The translations under genes were made by a program, and so were the position numbers. The notes beneath the pieces were generated by a model. That model saw only the letters and a program-made list of their open reading frames with translations. It was not told where the DNA came from and did not search any database. Shown piece after piece: positions 33,863 to 42,238 of a stretch of DNA of 64,000 bases. Source of the DNA: Streptomyces sp. NBC_00459 (GTDB taxonomy: Bacteria > Actinomycetota > Actinomycetes > Streptomycetales > Streptomycetaceae); the NCBI RefSeq assembly GCF_036013955.1, contig NZ_CP107903.1, positions 9,114,001 through 9,178,000 on the forward strand. Direction: 5' to 3'. Position 1 is the stretch's first letter. Each line of letters begins with the position of its first letter.

Positions 33863-35563
33863 TCAGCCCCGTTCGAAGACCACCCGCCCGTCGAACACCG
33901 TGAGATCCACCTCGACGTCGGTGATGTTGTGCGGGTCGATGCCCAGCAGCGGCCGGTCCAGCACGCACAGATCCGCCACCCTGCCCACCTCGACCGTGCC
34001 CTTCCAGTCGTCGGCGAAGTCCTGCCAGGCCGGGGTTGCCGTGTAGGCGCGCAGCGCCTCGGCGAGCGTCACACACTGCTCGGGTCCGCTGGGCCGGCCG
34101 CTGGCCTTCGACTCGCGCAGCAGCATCGCGGCCACCCCCTGCCGCCAGTCCGGCTTGGTGATCGGCGCGTCGGAGCTCGCGCACACCCGCACCCCGGCCT
34201 CGACCGCCGACCGCACCGGCCACTGGTACGCAGACCGCACGGATCCCACGACCTCGTCCATCAGATCGGAGATGGTCCACTTGATGGCGGGGTTCATGTT
34301 GACCCCGTACCCGTGCGCCGCCAGTTTCGCCAGGCTGTCCGCGCCGATGAAGTCACCGTGGATGACGTAGTGCCGGGCGTCGGCGCGGGGCGCGGCGGCC
34401 TCGGCGTCGACGAACGCGTCGACGACGGTGTCGATCGCCCGGTCACCCGTGACATGCACGCCGAGCTGGAAACCGGCCTCGTGCGCGACCCGGATCATCT
34501 CGCGCAGCTCGTCCACCTGGAGGTCGGGCGTGGTGCCGTGCACGCACAGCGCGCCGTGACCGCCCTCGGGATACGGGTCGTTCATCCAGGCCGTACGGTT
34601 CGGTGGCACCCCGTCGGCGAAGATCTTGACGCCGATGGCGTTGAGGAGCCGGGGATCGGCCGACTCCGGCCGGCGCAGCTCGGCCAGACCCTTGCGCACG
34701 TCGTCGGCGGAACCGCCCATGGGTGCGGGAAGCAGCAACACGCTGATCCGCGCGTCCAGTTCACCCTCCGCGGCCAGTTCGGCGTATGCCGTCCAGTTGT
34801 CGGTGCTCAGTCCGCCGAAGAAGGTCCCGGCACCACCGGGCCCGAGCCCCGGCTCGGTGTAACTGGTGATCCCGCGCGAGTGCAGCTCGCGGACCACCCC
34901 CTGGATGGCCAGGCGCCGCTCGGCGACGGTGGGGGAGGGGAGGCCGGCCTGCACGAGCCCCTGGGCGGCCTCGCGCAGGATGCCGGTGGGCTCCCCGTCC
35001 GGGCCGAGGTCGATGACGCCGCCGCCCGGCGCCGCACTGTCCGCGTCGATCCCGCACGCACGAAGCGCCGCGCTGTTGAGCCACACCATGTGCGAGGAGA
35101 AGTCGGTCAGACAGACCGGGTGGTCCGGCGCGACCGCGTCCAGGTCCGCGCGGTGCGGAAACCGCTGCGGATCGGCGAGACACTCCGCCAGATACCCGGG
35201 ATCCCAGCCGAGCCCGACCACCCACTCACCGGTCCGCGCCTCCCGCACCGCGCGTTCGACGACCCCGGCGACATCGGCGATCGACCCGACCGTGGGATGG
35301 CCGACGTCGAGGGCGAAGGGCGGCTTCGTCATCCCGTATGCGGCCCCGTGCAGGTGCGAGTCGTTGATGCCCGGCAGGACGGTACGGCCGCCCAGCTCGA
35401 CGACGCGGGTGTCCGGGCCGGCGAGGGCGCGTACCTCGGCGTCGGTCCCGACGGCGACGATGTCCCGGCCGCGCACGGCGACGCCTTCCGCCACGGTGAA
35501 GTCGCCGTCGACGGTGAGGACCTGACCTCCGGTCAGGATCAGGGTGGGAGCGGTGTCGCTCAC
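33863..35563 (-). CDS. Amidohydrolase family protein (YtcJ-like)
   Basis: The 566-residue metal-dependent hydrolase opens with a small beta domain and the metal-site motif INDSHLHGAAYG, then GVHVTGDRAIDTVVDAF with the downstream His/Asp ligands. It ends in the beta strands of an amidohydrolase-3 enzyme. Such enzymes cleave amides or formamides of many small molecules. GTG at 35563 overlaps the stop of a 39-codon ORF by GTGA, so it is coupled to the ABC transporter operon. The imported compound is probably its substrate. Confidence 0.85.
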   Translation of the reverse strand: MSDTAPTLILTGGQVLTVDGDFTVAEGVAVRGRDIVAVGTDAEVRALAGPDTRVVELGGRTVLPGINDSHLHGAAYGMTKPPFALDVGHPTVGSIADVAGVVERAVREARTGEWVVGLGWDPGYLAECLADPQRFPHRADLDAVAPDHPVCLTDFSSHMVWLNSAALRACGIDADSAAPGGGVIDLGPDGEPTGILREAAQGLVQAGLPSPTVAERRLAIQGVVRELHSRGITSYTEPGLGPGGAGTFFGGLSTDNWTAYAELAAEGELDARISVLLLPAPMGGSADDVRKGLAELRRPESADPRLLNAIGVKIFADGVPPNRTAWMNDPYPEGGHGALCVHGTTPDLQVDELREMIRVAHEAGFQLGVHVTGDRAIDTVVDAFVDAEAAAPRADARHYVIHGDFIGADSLAKLAAHGYGVNMNPAIKWTISDLMDEVVGSVRSAYQWPVRSAVEAGVRVCASSDAPITKPDWRQGVAAMLLRESKASGRPSGPEQCVTLAEALRAYTATPAWQDFADDWKGTVEVGRVADLCVLDRPLLGIDPHNITDVEVDLTVFDGRVVFERG

Positions 35564-35679
35564 GCGGAAACCTCTTTCATGGAGTTCACGGTGTTGATGG
35601 AGTTCACGGTGTTGATGGGGTTGTCGGGCCTGAGGGTGTTGACCGAGTTCACAGGCAACAGGTCGGCAGAGGGGCTCAT
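35560..35679 (-). CDS. 39-residue coupled small ORF with tandem repeat
   Basis: The ORF starts at an ATG (35679) that overlaps the permease stop as ATGA and ends in a TGA that overlaps the amidohydrolase start as GTGA. It thus fills the gap between the two genes exactly. The peptide contains two perfect tandem copies of INTVNS (residues 22-33) and a third relaxed copy before them (VNSVNTL). It has no signal, membrane segment or Cys. It may exist mainly to couple translation across the gap or act as a regulatory peptide; no function is known to me. Confidence 0.5.
   Translation of the reverse strand: MSPSADLLPVNSVNTLRPDNPINTVNSINTVNSMKEVSA
35579..35614 (-). repeat. Two perfect tandem 18-bp repeats
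   Basis: The 18-base unit ATGGAGTTCACGGTGTTG occurs twice without a gap and then partly decays (ATGGGGTTG). Because the unit is 6 codons long it keeps the reading frame of the small ORF. Confidence 0.85.
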
Positions 35680-36656
35680 CGGGCGGACCGGGGTGCGAAG
35701 TGGGCGAGCGCGGCGCCGGCCACCAGCGCGGTCCCCTGTGCCATCTGCTGCCAGAAGGTCGGCACGTCGAGCAGTGTCAGCCCGTTCTGCAGGCTGCCGA
35801 GGAACAGCACGCCGAGCAGCACCCCGAGGACCGACCCCGAGCCGCCGGTCAGCGCGACCCCGCCCAGCAGTACGGCGGTCAGGACCGTCAGCTCGAACCC
35901 GGCCCCCGAGGTCCCGGCGACCGCGCTGTCCAGCACGGACGCCTTGATCGCCCCGGCGAGCGCCGCGGCCACCCCGGTGACGACGAAGAGCGCGAAGGGT
36001 GTACGCCGGATGCTGATACCGGACAGATACGCGGCCTCCCGGTTGACGCCGATCGCGAAGACATGCCGCCCGGCCGGCGTGAGCGCCAGGAACAGGGCAC
36101 CCGCGGCCAGCACGAGGGCGGCGATGACGACCGGTGCCGCGATCCCGGCGATGCGTGACCCGCCCAGCCAGGCGAACCCGGCGCCGAACCCGCTGAGCGG
36201 CAACGGGAAGAGCTGCTGTGCGAACCCGCGTACGGCGGTCAGCATGCCCAGCGTCACGATGAACGCCGACAGCCCGAAGTAGCAGCACAGCACCCCGTTC
36301 ACCGCACCGACCGCGGCCCCGGCGGCGAGCCCGCCCAGCACGGCCACGACCGGCGACTGCCCCTGCCCGGCCAGCCAGCCGGCGACCAGTCCGCCCAGGG
36401 CGAGCGTCGAACCGACGGACAGATCGAGATAGCCGCTGATCACCAGCAGCGCGAGGGGCACGGCGACGATGGCGAGGGTGGCCGCGTCGGTGGCGATCCC
36501 GCGCAGGTTGGCCGGGTCGAGGAAACTCCCTGTCGACACCTGGAACACCAGCACCATCACGGCCAGCACCAGGATCAGCGGATGCCGTCGCACGGTGCCG
36601 AGACCGCCCGCGGCGAGGGCGCGCGGGCGCACGAGGACGGAGTCGGCGGTGGTCAT
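35676..36656 (-). CDS. Ribose-type ABC transporter permease (RbsC family)
   Basis: The 326-residue protein has eight to ten hydrophobic stretches and the RbsC hallmark VISGYLDLSVGSTLALGGLVAGW near the first third. It forms the channel of the importer with the ATPase (overlapping ATGA at 36653-36656) and the binding protein further upstream. The small coupled ORF follows directly. The family carries pentoses, autoinducer-2, purine nucleosides and similar compounds, so the ligand is open. Confidence 0.88.
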   Translation of the reverse strand: MTTADSVLVRPRALAAGGLGTVRRHPLILVLAVMVLVFQVSTGSFLDPANLRGIATDAATLAIVAVPLALLVISGYLDLSVGSTLALGGLVAGWLAGQGQSPVVAVLGGLAAGAAVGAVNGVLCCYFGLSAFIVTLGMLTAVRGFAQQLFPLPLSGFGAGFAWLGGSRIAGIAAPVVIAALVLAAGALFLALTPAGRHVFAIGVNREAAYLSGISIRRTPFALFVVTGVAAALAGAIKASVLDSAVAGTSGAGFELTVLTAVLLGGVALTGGSGSVLGVLLGVLFLGSLQNGLTLLDVPTFWQQMAQGTALVAGAALAHFAPRSAR

Positions 36657-38284
36657 ACTGCTCCTTCGGCGGGGACGGACTGCTGCTGGTGTGCGGGTGG
36701 AGCGTCGGAGGCGTCGTGCACGGCCGACAACAGGGCCTCCTCCGTGAGTCCGGCGCCGGACAGCTCACCGACGATCCGGCCGCCGGCGACGACAAGACAC
36801 CGGTCGGCGAGCTCGACGATCTCCTCCGGGTCGCTGGACGCGAACAGCACGGCGGTGCCCCGGTCGTCGGCGAGGGAGCGCACGACCCGGTAGATCTCCT
36901 GCCGGGCGCCCACGTCGACGCCCTGGGTCGGCTCGTCGAGGAGCAGTGCGCGGATGTCCCGCGTGTCGTTGATCCACCGGCCGAGGACCAGCTTCTGCTG
37001 GTTGCCGCCGGAGAACGACGCCGCGGGCAGCCGGGGTTGTGCCGGACGCAGGCCCACCGCCCCGGCCAGCGACTCGAACATCCGCCGCTCGGCGCCGAGT
37101 GCCCGTACGCCGTACCGCGCCAGTGGGCGCACCGCCGGAAGCAGCGCGTTGTCCCGCGCGCTGAGCGTCGGGAACAGTCCCTGTCGGCGCCGGTCCGCCG
37201 GTACCAGGGCGATCCCGGCGGCCAGCGCGTCGCCGGGCCGGGCGGCCCTGACGGTACGGTCACCGACCCGCACGGTGCCGCCGGACGCGCGGCGCCTGCC
37301 GTACAGGGTCTCCAGGATGCGTGTCCGACCGGAACCGATGAGTCCGTACAGCCCGACGCGTTCACCGCTGCCCACGGTGAGGGTGACGGGCCCGAAGCCG
37401 GGGCCGCGCAGGCCCTCCAGGACCAGTCCGCCGGAGGAGGAGCCCACACCCCGCGCCGCTGGACCGGCGGGGGAGGCCGTGGCACGGGGTGTGGTGTCGG
37501 TGCGGGAACCGTGTCCGGAGGTCGAGGGGCCGGTCCGCCGATCCCCTGCAGGCGCGTCGGCCGGTCGTCCGGCGATGGCGGCGACCAGGTCCCGCCGGCG
37601 CTGTCCGGCGCCCACCGCGTGATGGGCGACCCGGCCGTCCCGCAGCACGGTGACCGCGTCCGCGAGTCGTTCCACCTCCGCCAGCAGATGCGTGACGTAG
37701 ACGATGGCCAGCCCCTGGGTGCGCAGGTCCTCGACCCGCTCGGCCAGGGCGTCGCTCTCGGCGGTGGACAGCGCGGCGGTCGGCTCGTCCAGGACCAGCA
37801 CCGACGCGCTGCGGCTGAGCGCCTTGGCGATCTCCACCAACTGGCGCTGTCCCATGGGGAGTTCACCCACCCGGTCGCGTGGTGAGCAGCTCGCCGCCAC
37901 GCGTTCCAGGAGTCCGGCGGCGACCTGCTCCTGGGCGCGGCGGTCGATCCGGCCGTACCGTGTCCACTCCTGGCCGAGGAAGATGTTCTCGGAGACGGTG
38001 AGCGCGTCGACCACGCTCAGCGTCTGGAAGATGATCGCCACCCCCGCCGCGATCGACTCGCGCGGGCTCAGCCGCTCGTACGCCCGCCCGCCGACCTCGA
38101 TCGTGCCCGCGTCCGGCGGGTATGCCCCGCCCAGGCACTTGATGAGCGTGGACTTGCCGGCGCCGTTGTGCCCGAGGAGGGCGTGGACCTGTCCCATCGG
38201 CACGGTCAGGTCCACGCCGTCCAGGGCCCGGACCCCGCCGAAGGACTTGGTCAGTCCGCGGATCCGGAGACTCACCTCCGTCAT
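36653..38284 (-). CDS. Ribose-type ABC transporter ATP-binding protein (RbsA family, two domains)
   Basis: This 543-residue protein carries two fused ATPase domains. The first has Walker A GHNGAGKST, a degenerate signature (LPMGQRQLVEIA) and LVLDEPTAAL. The second has a degraded Walker A (GLIGSGRTR) but a clear FSGGNQQKLVLGRW and LLLDEPTQGVD, the usual asymmetry of RbsA proteins. A Pro/Thr-rich insertion joins the halves. It lies 9 nt after the binding-protein gene and overlaps the permease start. Confidence 0.9.
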   Translation of the reverse strand: MTEVSLRIRGLTKSFGGVRALDGVDLTVPMGQVHALLGHNGAGKSTLIKCLGGAYPPDAGTIEVGGRAYERLSPRESIAAGVAIIFQTLSVVDALTVSENIFLGQEWTRYGRIDRRAQEQVAAGLLERVAASCSPRDRVGELPMGQRQLVEIAKALSRSASVLVLDEPTAALSTAESDALAERVEDLRTQGLAIVYVTHLLAEVERLADAVTVLRDGRVAHHAVGAGQRRRDLVAAIAGRPADAPAGDRRTGPSTSGHGSRTDTTPRATASPAGPAARGVGSSSGGLVLEGLRGPGFGPVTLTVGSGERVGLYGLIGSGRTRILETLYGRRRASGGTVRVGDRTVRAARPGDALAAGIALVPADRRRQGLFPTLSARDNALLPAVRPLARYGVRALGAERRMFESLAGAVGLRPAQPRLPAASFSGGNQQKLVLGRWINDTRDIRALLLDEPTQGVDVGARQEIYRVVRSLADDRGTAVLFASSDPEEIVELADRCLVVAGGRIVGELSGAGLTEEALLSAVHDASDAPPAHQQQSVPAEGAV

Positions 38285-38293
38285 GACGGTCCC

Positions 38294-39328
38294 CTAGCCG
38301 TTCTGGGCGAGCAGAGCGTCGATCTTCGCCGTGTCCCGGGGGCCGACGAGCGCGATCGGTACCTCCACGCCCGGGTTCGCCTTCCCCGCGGCGACCGCGA
38401 GCGGGACGTCCACGATGGCGTTCGCGATGTCCTGCGGGGCGAGGGCGGCGGAGGCCCGATAGAAGGTGCCCTGCTTGATCGCGAGGAGCGAGGGGGCGGC
38501 GCCGTCCTGCCCGCCGACGAACGTCTTCGCGTCGTCCTTCGCCCGTCCCGTCTGCTCCAGCGCCTTGTACCCGCCGTACGCCGCCGCGTCCGTGACCCCG
38601 AGCACCAGGTTGAGGTCGGGGTGCTTGGCCAGGATGGCCTTGGTCTTCGTCAGGCCCGTGTCCGGGTCGATGGCCTGCTCCTGGGCGACCACGTCGACGC
38701 CCGGCGCGAGTTTGGTGAAGGCGTCGACCATGCCCTTGGTGCGTTCGCGGCCAAGTTCGATCGTGGCGTCGGTGAGGAAGGCGATCTTGCCCTTGCCGCC
38801 CAGGTTCTCCAGCGCCCACTTGGCCGCCGCCTCGCCGAGCAGGGCGCCGCCCTCCCGGAAGCTGAACCGGATGTCGGCGCTCTGGTTCTCCAGCGTGCCG
38901 CCGTACGTCACCCAGATCAGGCCCGCGTCCAGTGCGGCCTTGGCGATCGCCTCGGTGGCCTCGAACACCATGGGGAACGACACGATCGCGGGCGTCTTGC
39001 GGGCGACCCAGGTGTTGAGATTGGTGGCCTGGGTGTCGGGGCTGCTGCCGTCGCTGGTCGTCAGCAGGGTGACCCCGTGCTTCTTCGCGGCGGCCGTGGA
39101 GAGCTTCACCAGCGTTGCGTAGAGCGGGAGTTGGGTGAACGGATAGTCCAGGCCGATCTTCGTCAGCGGGTCACCGGACCCCTTGCCGTCGGCGGCCTTC
39201 TGCCCCGACGACGCCGCGCTGCTGCCGGGTGCCGAACAGCCGGCGGCGGCGAGGGCGAGGGCCGCGCAGGACCAGGCGAGGAACTGTCTGCGCGAGGCCG
39301 CGTAGTCGGCGAACGGGGATGTGGTCAT
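38294..39328 (-). CDS. Substrate-binding lipoprotein (ribose/peripla_BP_4 type)
   Basis: The 344-residue protein begins with a twin-arginine motif (SRRQFLAWS) followed by a hydrophobic stretch and a lipobox Cys (LAAAGC), so it is probably a Tat-exported lipoprotein. The mature region has the two-lobed sugar-binding pattern (LNTWVARKTPAIVSFPMV, VLGVTDAAAYGG). It is the first gene of the importer-amidohydrolase operon. The 300-nt gap 39329-39628 separates it from the divergent LuxR gene and holds that gene's promoter. Confidence 0.87.
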   Translation of the reverse strand: MTTSPFADYAASRRQFLAWSCAALALAAAGCSAPGSSAASSGQKAADGKGSGDPLTKIGLDYPFTQLPLYATLVKLSTAAAKKHGVTLLTTSDGSSPDTQATNLNTWVARKTPAIVSFPMVFEATEAIAKAALDAGLIWVTYGGTLENQSADIRFSFREGGALLGEAAAKWALENLGGKGKIAFLTDATIELGRERTKGMVDAFTKLAPGVDVVAQEQAIDPDTGLTKTKAILAKHPDLNLVLGVTDAAAYGGYKALEQTGRAKDDAKTFVGGQDGAAPSLLAIKQGTFYRASAALAPQDIANAIVDVPLAVAAGKANPGVEVPIALVGPRDTAKIDALLAQNG

Positions 39329-39543
39329 GGCGGTGCTCTCCCAGGGGGACGTGCCCGGCGGGGGCGGGCTGCGAAGGGTGCGACAAGGCGCTGCTGACGC
39401 CGCCGGTCAGGAGAACCGGCTGTGCCGAACAGAAAAGACCCCCGCGCCCCACCGCACCATCCGTACAAATACCGACCCCGTCCCGGCCGTGATCCACCCC
39501 GGTGGTCCGGCGGGAGCGATCCGGTCACGTCGGGGCGAACGTC

Positions 39544-39585
39544 TTGCCCGGCACGGGTCGCGGCCCTAGCGTTAGGGGCCAAACG
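39544..39585 (+). promoter_or_regulatory. Promoter and fourth copy of the shared palindrome before the GAF-LuxR gene
   Basis: TTGCCC (39544-39549), 17 nt and TAGCGT (39567-39572) make a promoter whose -10 overlaps CGTTAGGGGCCAAACG (39570-39585). The right half is identical to the other copies and the left half is weaker. Confidence 0.7.
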
Positions 39586-39628
39586 ACTTTGCTGCTGGAT
39601 GACTCCCGGGCAGCTCCCGGAGGCGCGC

Positions 39629-40711
39629 ATGCTCAGCCACCACCAGATCGCGGCGGCCACCCGCATCGGCATGCTCACGCGCGAGCGCGACACCGTGTCG
39701 GCGTGCGCCCAGGCCCTGGAGGAACTCGGCCGTGCCCTGCCCCTCGACGTGGCGACGCTACTGTCCATCGACCCGCTGACCGGTGAGCACGTCCAGGTTG
39801 CCGGCATCGGCTACACCGCCGAGAACTCGCAGGCGATGGCCGCCGAGTTCGTCGACACCCCCTGGTACCGCAACGTCGTCCGCCAGGACGTGCCGCCCTC
39901 CATCTCCGAGGACGCCGACGACCCCGGCCAGCGCTTCCGCCACGGCTGGTTCTACGCCGAGCGGGTCCGCCCGGCCGGCCTGCGCGACGCCATGACCGGA
40001 GCGCTCCGCCACGACGGACGCCTCGTCGGCCTGATCAACCTCTCCACCCGCGACGCGGACGCCTACGACACCGAGGCCCGGCTCCTCCTCGCCTCCGTCA
40101 TCCCCGCGCTCGGAGCGCTCGTCGACCCGACGGCACACACCGGCGACCTCCACGGACTGCCGGCCGAGGGCGCGGCGAGCCTCGTCGCCGAGGGCGGCAG
40201 CGTCGATCTGCCGGGGCGGGAACGCGCCCGGGTGGCGGCGGACGAGGAGTTCCGTCCCCTGCTGCGCGCCTTCGCCGGGACGGGCGGCCGGCGGCTGCGG
40301 CTGCTGTGGCCGCTCGACGGCACCTGGTACCGCGTCTCCCTGCACCGGCACACCACGGCCCCGGGTCTGACCGGCCCGGCGGAGGCGGTACTGGTCCACG
40401 AGACACCGACCGAACTGCCGTACGGGCTCAGCCCGCGCGAGCTGGAAGTGCTCACGCGGGCCGCCACCGGGCAGACCAACCAGGCCATCGCACAGGCACT
40501 GTTCCTGTCCCCGCGGACCGTGCACAGCCACATCGAACACCTGCTCCGCAAGACCGGCGCCGCCTCTCGCGCCGAGGCCACCGCCCTCGCGGTCCGCGAC
40601 GGCCTGCTGCGCCCGGCCCCGGACCACCTGGACCACTTCGTCGAGCGGAGCGACCCGAGCCAGGGCAGTACGGGACGTCCGACTTCCGGCAACCTCCGCC
40701 CGCCGCACTGA
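39629..40711 (+). CDS. GAF-domain LuxR family transcriptional regulator
   Basis: This 360-residue protein has an N-terminal GAF-like sensor (about residues 15-165, with VATLLSIDPLTGEHV and GRLVGLINLSTRD). The C-terminal LuxR helix-turn-helix reads LSPRELEVLTRAATGQTNQ and continues IAQALFLSPRTVHSHIEHL. The ATG at 39629 follows GGAGG by 5 nt. The divergent position suggests it activates the importer-amidohydrolase operon. Its own promoter carries the shared palindrome, placing it under the same control as the GS/P450 and hpa genes. Confidence 0.87.
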   Translation: MLSHHQIAAATRIGMLTRERDTVSACAQALEELGRALPLDVATLLSIDPLTGEHVQVAGIGYTAENSQAMAAEFVDTPWYRNVVRQDVPPSISEDADDPGQRFRHGWFYAERVRPAGLRDAMTGALRHDGRLVGLINLSTRDADAYDTEARLLLASVIPALGALVDPTAHTGDLHGLPAEGAASLVAEGGSVDLPGRERARVAADEEFRPLLRAFAGTGGRRLRLLWPLDGTWYRVSLHRHTTAPGLTGPAEAVLVHETPTELPYGLSPRELEVLTRAATGQTNQAIAQALFLSPRTVHSHIEHLLRKTGAASRAEATALAVRDGLLRPAPDHLDHFVERSDPSQGSTGRPTSGNLRPPH

Positions 40712-40805
40712 ACTTGGCGGCCCCTGACCGCGTATCACTTCACGGAGCCGACGGCATCGCCGTGCGCGCCCCGTGTGGAGTCCGTACGCAGGGAAGGGGA
40801 ACAGA

Positions 40806-41489
40806 GTGTCGACACCGCCCGCATCGGGCCGGCCGGGAGGCCGCCGACCCCTGGAGCCGACGCGCGTGGTGCGCCGTCGCCGCACCGAGGCACTGGCGCA
40901 GCTCATGCGGGAGCACCAGGACGCGATGTCCGGAATCCCGGAGGGCTACGAGTCCGTGCCCCTGCCCCGGCCCGCGCCCAGGCCGGCTCCCGGCGCCGAG
41001 GACACGACTCAGGAGTTGCCCCCCGTGTCCCGCCGACGGCGTGCCGTACGGACGGAACGGACCGGCAGGGGCTTCGGGTTCGGCCCGAACCTGCGCCGCG
41101 CCGCTGTCGTGGTCGCCGTCGGCGCGGCGGCCCTGGTCGGCTTCGGATCGGCTCTGCTGCTCCCGGGCCGCGCCGAGGGCGAGGAGGTCCGGCCGGCGCC
41201 CTCGGTCGCCCCGACCGCCGCCCCCACTCCGTCGGCTCCTGTCGCGGCCGACCCGGACGGCCCCGGCACCCTGCGCGAGGGGGACAGCGGCCCCGAGGTG
41301 ACCGACCTGCAGGAACGTCTGCTGCGCATCCCGGACGTCTACACCCACGGTGCCAGGAGCGGCAGTTACGACACCGCCCTCACCGAGGCCGTGGCCCGCT
41401 TCCAGCTCTGGTACGGCATTCGCGGTGACGAGACGGGGGTCTACGGCGACGACACCCGCAAGGATCTGGAGTCCCGTACGGTGTCGTGA
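40806..41489 (+). CDS. Membrane-anchored peptidoglycan-binding domain protein
   Basis: The 227-residue protein has a basic, Pro-rich cytoplasmic N-terminus (about 95 residues), one transmembrane helix (AAVVVAVGAAALVGFGSALL), a Pro/Ala linker and a C-terminal PG_binding_1 fold (LREGDSGPEVTDLQERL, then YDTALTEAVARFQLWYGI). It should reach from the membrane into the wall. GTG at 40806 follows AAGGGGA; an upstream in-frame start lacks a ribosome site. It is a common Streptomyces arrangement of unknown task. Confidence 0.82.
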   Translation: MSTPPASGRPGGRRPLEPTRVVRRRRTEALAQLMREHQDAMSGIPEGYESVPLPRPAPRPAPGAEDTTQELPPVSRRRRAVRTERTGRGFGFGPNLRRAAVVVAVGAAALVGFGSALLLPGRAEGEEVRPAPSVAPTAAPTPSAPVAADPDGPGTLREGDSGPEVTDLQERLLRIPDVYTHGARSGSYDTALTEAVARFQLWYGIRGDETGVYGDDTRKDLESRTVS

Positions 41490-41525
41490 ACGCACCGGTG
41501 ACGGGAGGCCGACCGGACGGCGGGC

Positions 41526-41915
41526 TCAGCGGGCGGCGTGGGTGTCGACCAGGGCCTGGGTGATCGCGCGGATGCTGCGCGCGATGTGCTGGAGCTGGAG
41601 CACCTCGGCGGCGTACATCTTGATCGTGTGCTCGATGACCGACTCGCTCAGGCCGAGGCCTGGAAGGTCCGCGCGGGCCGTCTGGAGGGCGGTGCGGGCC
41701 ACGCGGATCTCGTGCTGGACCTGGATGTGCGCGTGGCGGGCCAGCAGGACGGGGTGGCGGATGAGCGTGGGGTAGGCCGCGTAGCGCGTCGGCACCAGCT
41801 CGCGGAGCCACTTGACCGCCGAGCGCTCCCAGTCGTAGCTGCCGGGGATCTTGACCTGACAGGGCCAGTCCGGGCTGATCCGCGTGGTCATCGTGGACGT
41901 CATGGGCATGGTCAT
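41526..41915 (-). CDS. Hypothetical protein, 129 residues
   Basis: I do not recognise this family beyond similarity in style to conserved Streptomyces hypotheticals. The protein is basic and mostly helical, with no signal peptide or membrane segment. Its body contains WERSAVKWLRELVPTRYAAY and a helical second half with several His and Gln. ATG at 41915 has a GGAAG nearby; another ATG at 41891 is possible. The upstream gap to 42238 holds an AT-rich island that may be its promoter. Codon usage fits a real gene. Confidence 0.6.
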   Translation of the reverse strand: MTMPMTSTMTTRISPDWPCQVKIPGSYDWERSAVKWLRELVPTRYAAYPTLIRHPVLLARHAHIQVQHEIRVARTALQTARADLPGLGLSESVIEHTIKMYAAEVLQLQHIARSIRAITQALVDTHAAR

Positions 41916-42238
41916 CGCTTCCGGGAGTGCGGCGTCGACGTGGTGGTGCGACGGTTTTCAGCGGCCCCGGCCCAGGGGATGGCCGGGGCCGCAACGGGCG
42001 TTCGCGCAGGCGACACCCGTCCGGACACCCGCGGCGCCGACGCGGGTAGGAGACGGCGGCAGCGGGTGCGCAGGGGTGGAACGTGTCCCGGAGTCCCACC
42101 GGGACGCGATCCGTGAGCAGTATTTATATATGCCGTCCGCTTTGCAAGAAGTATGAAAAAATTCATGCACAAAACGGGATGAACGCCCATACGGGCATAC
42201 AGGCGGCGCAGTCGGTGAAGGCGGTGCAGACAGTGGGG
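41916..42238. other. Intergenic region with AT-rich island
   Basis: No gene is seen in these 323 nt. Around 42112-42190 the sequence is unusually AT-rich for this genome (TATTTATATATG, GAAAAAATTC). On the minus strand TTGCAA is followed by TAAATA-like bases, a possible promoter for the hypothetical gene at 41526-41915. A short palindrome GCCC-N4-GGGC is at 42186-42197. Confidence 0.5.

Noticed and set aside
33671..35947. A 758-codon open frame on the plus strand antisense to the amidohydrolase
   Set aside because: The minus-strand frame has clear amidohydrolase motifs and coupled overlaps; the plus frame is low-complexity.
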